A stretch of 64,000 nt of DNA from assembly GCF_000379485.1 (NCBI RefSeq), contig NZ_KB902313.1:1-64000 (forward strand), read 5' to 3'. This DNA comes from Wenxinia marina DSM 24838. Lineage in GTDB: Bacteria > Pseudomonadota > Alphaproteobacteria > Rhodobacterales > Rhodobacteraceae. Below the pieces are notes generated by a model. That model did no database searches. It was not told where the DNA came from and was given only the letters and a program-made list of their open reading frames with translations. Each line of letters starts with the position of its first letter. The stretch's first letter is position 1. Position numbers and translations under genes: made by a program. Shown here piece by piece: positions 62,728 through 64,000 of this stretch.

Positions 62728-63459
62728 ATGCCCAACCCCACCGCCGCGATGCTGGTAATCGGCGACGAGATCCTGTCGGGACGGACCCGCGACGCCAACA
62801 TGCACCACCTCGCCGGCGCCCTTGCGAAGGCCGGGATCGACCTCGTCGAGGTGCGCGTCCTGCCGGACCGCCCCGACCGCCTCGTCCCCGCGATCCGCGA
62901 GATGGCGGCGGCGCACGACCACCTCTTCACCTCGGGCGGAATCGGGCCGACCCACGACGACATCACCGCGGATTGCGTGGCCGAGGCGATGGGCGCGCCG
63001 ATCGACGTCCGCGACGATGCCCGCGCGATCCTGCAGGCGCACTACGACCGCTCGGGGCAGGAGCTGAACGCGGCGCGCCTCAGGATGGCGCGGGTCCCGG
63101 ACGGGGCGGAGCTGATCGACAACCCGATCAGCGCGGCGCCGGGCTTTTCCTTGCGCAATGTCCACGTCATGGCGGGCGTGCCGACGATCTTCGAGGCGAT
63201 GGTGGCGAGCCTGCTGCCGCGCCTCACCGGCGGCACGCCGCTGCTGTCCCAGTCCCTGCGGATCGAGCGGGGCGAGGGCGACATCGCCGGGCCGCTGGCG
63301 GAGCTGGCGGCGGAGTACCAAGACCTCTCCTTCGGCTCCTACCCGTTCAACCGCGACGGCATCTACGGCGCCAACGTGGTCGTCCGGGGCAGCGATGCCG
63401 CCCGCGTCGACGCCGCGCTGGTGCGCCTGTCCGAGCTGTTTCCCGATGCCGTCGCCTGA
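62728..63459 (+). CDS. Molybdopterin-binding (CinA N-terminal/MoaB-like) protein
   Basis: A 243-residue protein with MLVIGDEILSGRTRDANMHHLA, the SGGIGPTHDDIT loop and PISAAPGF. The MoCF/MoaB-type domain occupies the whole length; the C-terminal nicotinamide-amidase domain of full CinA is absent, as in many competence/damage-inducible A-like proteins. Its role may be pyrophosphatase or molybdopterin-related. It is preceded by a GGAGG ribosome site. Its end overlaps the start of the next gene. Confidence 0.88.
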   Translation: MPNPTAAMLVIGDEILSGRTRDANMHHLAGALAKAGIDLVEVRVLPDRPDRLVPAIREMAAAHDHLFTSGGIGPTHDDITADCVAEAMGAPIDVRDDARAILQAHYDRSGQELNAARLRMARVPDGAELIDNPISAAPGFSLRNVHVMAGVPTIFEAMVASLLPRLTGGTPLLSQSLRIERGEGDIAGPLAELAAEYQDLSFGSYPFNRDGIYGANVVVRGSDAARVDAALVRLSELFPDAVA

Positions 63460-64000
63460 CGCGGCCGCCTGGGCTGCGGCGGCCGAGGCGACGTGGCCTG
63501 CGGCGGCGACCGCGCGCGTCGGGATCTGGACGATCCGCGAGGGGCGCGGCGGCGGCAGCCGGGTCAGTTCGGCGACGACCGACACGGACCCGACGGCGGC
63601 CGACCTCGCGACGGGCGTGGCGGCGATGGAGGCCCTCGGCCAGATCCCGCAGGTGATGGTGAAGGCCGGGCAGGACGCGCTCGACCGGCTGCTGGAGGCG
63701 GAGGGCTGGGCGGTGAAGGACCCGGTGGCCGTCCTCGCCGCGCCGGTGGAGGCGCTGACGACAGAGCGGCCGCCCCCGGTCACGGTGATCGAGGTCTGGC
63801 CGCCGCTGGCGATCCAGCGCGAAATTTGGGCCGCCGGAGGCATCGGCCCCGCCCGCCTCGCCGTGATGGAGCGGGCGCCGGAGCCGAAGACCACCCTGCT
63901 CGGCCGCGTCGACGACCGCCCGGCCGCGACGGCCTACGTCGGCGTCCACGACGGCCTCGCCGTCCTGCACGCGCTGGAGACCGCCGCCCGATTCCGCCGC
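63446..64000 (+). CDS. GNAT-type acetyltransferase, partial (window end)
   Basis: The frame opens at an ATG inside the end of the cinA-like gene (overlap of 14 bp) and stays open to the window end (185 codons, no stop). The visible region, with VGVHDGLAVLHALETAARFRR at the end, looks like a GNAT N-acetyltransferase that is cut before its acetyl-CoA loop completes. Not classifiable further. Confidence 0.6.
   Translation, partial: MPSPDAAAWAAAAEATWPAAATARVGIWTIREGRGGGSRVSSATTDTDPTAADLATGVAAMEALGQIPQVMVKAGQDALDRLLEAEGWAVKDPVAVLAAPVEALTTERPPPVTVIEVWPPLAIQREIWAAGGIGPARLAVMERAPEPKTTLLGRVDDRPAATAYVGVHDGLAVLHALETAARFRR

Overview
The window is a 64-kb piece of a very GC-rich alphaproteobacterial chromosome. 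Gene content and order point to the Rhodobacteraceae (Roseobacter/Rhodobacter relatives): a DUF3035 lipoprotein beside lspA, a zinc-ribbon protein divergent from ftsE-ftsX-plsC, the dgcN-dgcA pair, DUF1244 and glycolipid-binding-like genes, and a RidA-GDPD-FemAB-like-PCD-MscS run. The assignment rests on family content read by eye, not on a database search. Almost all genes are core or near-core housekeeping genes. Overlapping stop/start codons (GTGA, ATGA, TGATG) are common and show compact translationally coupled operons.

Layout. 0-8 kb: end of an IS110-type transposase, pheT, a small antisense gene, yrhK-like, pheS, two secreted proteins, rplT-rpmI, then a short regulatory block with a DUF6894 protein, a Crp/Fnr regulator and a sensor-less HWE-type histidine kinase. 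8-12.3 kb: pyk, and divergent from it an N-formylglutamate amidohydrolase/HAD/DUF1244/glycolipid-binding run. 12.3-16 kb: a D-amino-acid block (dgcN, dgcA, a D-amino-acid transaminase, a secreted protein). 16.4-19.4 kb: ftsE-ftsX-plsC-PPOX, all overlapping. 19.5-26.7 kb: zinc-ribbon protein, DUF3035 lipoprotein, lspA, purH, heparinase-like, rsmB-like and an SDHAF4-type small gene. 26.7-28.5 kb: a frameshifted DUF1643 gene and an AT-richer patch holding an unknown membrane protein coupled to a 49-residue ORF. 28.5-35.4 kb: dapB, rbfA, NAGPA-like, pth, DUF2332, FAD oxidoreductase, mnmD and an EamA transporter. 35.4-42.5 kb: soluble lytic transglycosylase, dapA, an orphan, aromatic aminotransferase, sseA and asparaginase.

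42.5-46.3 kb: two repeat-rich gaps flank an ion channel, ycaQ-like and smpB. 46.3-54.6 kb: amt-glnK, a class A PBP, a secreted protein and a type I secretion ABC/adaptor pair. 54.6-64 kb: RidA, GDPD, FemAB-like, PCD, MscS, rsmD, a ferredoxin-reductase-like flavoprotein, peroxiredoxin, map, sfsA, a repeat-bearing gap, a CinA-N-like gene and a truncated GNAT.

Functional themes are translation (pheST, rplT, rpmI, rbfA, pth, smpB, map, rsmB, rsmD, mnmD), cell wall and lysine/DAP supply (dapA, dapB, PBP1A, lytic transglycosylase, FtsEX) and nitrogen/D-amino-acid use (amt-glnK, asparaginase, N-formylglutamate amidohydrolase, dgcNA-dat). The least ordinary parts are the dispersed structured repeat family (42.6-43.5, 46.0-46.2 and 62.3-62.5 kb), the AT-rich patch at 27.2-28.5 kb, the kinase/Crp-Fnr pair and the D-amino-acid block. 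No clear tRNA, rRNA, CRISPR array or phage was seen.
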